Below, piece by piece: positions 5,505 to 5,669 of a stretch of DNA of 5,669 nt. How positions within the stretch are numbered: position 1 is the first letter of the stretch; every line of letters begins with the position of its first letter. Source of the stretch: Verrucomicrobiota bacterium. GTDB taxonomy: Bacteria; Verrucomicrobiota; Lentisphaeria; Oligosphaerales; Oligosphaeraceae. The position numbers and the translations under genes are program-made. The notes under the pieces were generated by a model. That model saw only the letters and a program-made list of their open reading frames with translations. It was not told where the DNA came from and searched no databases. Location: NCBI GenBank assembly GCA_022709995.1, contig JAKLHU010000165.1, positions 1 through 5,669 on the forward strand, read 5' to 3'.

Positions 5505-5669
5505 TCATACCTCGGTGTTCAGTTTGACGCTGTCGTCATGCGGTTCCGGCTCGGTGGGGACAACGGCAATGCCCTCCTGGCCTGCGGGCGCCGACACGGC
5601 CGACGACGACGACTGTTTCGGCCCCATCCCCCCCGGCAGCCGGCTCCGACGCCACCATTTGGCTGGCTT
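5505..5669 (-). CDS. C-terminal tail of the upstream gene, probably diadenylate cyclase CdaA
   Basis: The minus-strand frame is open from the window edge to TGA at 5507-5505, giving 54 residues from KPAKWWRRSRLPGG to HDDSVKLNTEV. The first part is basic with two Trp, the rest Ser/Ala/Pro-rich and then acidic, as expected of a disordered tail after a folded domain. Codon use is GC-rich like its neighbours. The stop directly abuts the alternative TTG start of the YbbR gene, and GAGG lies within its last codons, which implies translational coupling. No catalytic domain is visible, so the cyclase identity is inferred only from the common cdaA-cdaR order; any cotranscribed gene would fit the tail. 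Confidence 0.6.
   Translation of the reverse strand, partial: KPAKWWRRSRLPGGMGPKQSSSSAVSAPAGQEGIAVVPTEPEPHDDSVKLNTEV

Overview
The window looks like a chromosomal piece of a GC-rich member of the PVC group, most likely Lentisphaerota (Victivallis-like). The main pointer is a small pseudopilin-like protein with the [20 protein letters not shown] start and an H-X9-DG motif near the C-terminus. That protein type is greatly expanded in Lentisphaerota and Planctomycetota. The assignment comes from recalled family features, not from a database search. All recognised genes lie on the minus strand, so the biological order runs from high to low coordinates.

From the right edge, 5505-5669 holds the last 54 codons of a gene that enters from outside, by gene order probably the diadenylate cyclase CdaA. 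Next come a YbbR-repeat protein of the CdaR type (4437-5498) and the tRNA dimethylallyltransferase MiaA (3468-4430). The junctions are 6 bp or less from stop to start, so the three look like one transcript. This would place c-di-AMP synthesis and its membrane regulator beside a tRNA-modification gene; glmM, the usual third partner of cdaA-cdaR, is not there.

A gap of about 1.17 kb (2299-3467) separates miaA from the next gene. It has no convincing protein gene. It carries a 52-bp near-perfect inverted repeat, a diverged third copy of the same arm, half-copies further away, several GC-rich hairpins, a possible G-quadruplex motif and an 18-nt alternating pyrimidine-purine tract. At its low-coordinate end a good sigma70-type promoter (TTGTCA, 17 nt, TATATT) points at the pseudopilin gene (1555-2298) and implies a leader of about 205 nt.

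After a possible weak terminator, mdcA (malonate decarboxylase alpha subunit, the acyl-carrier-protein transferase) starts at 1361 and runs off the left edge with 453 codons visible. In most bacteria mdcA is the first gene of the mdc operon, so the remaining decarboxylase genes would be expected beyond position 1. I found no clear case for a new defence or mobile system; the least explained part of the window is the repeat-bearing gap.
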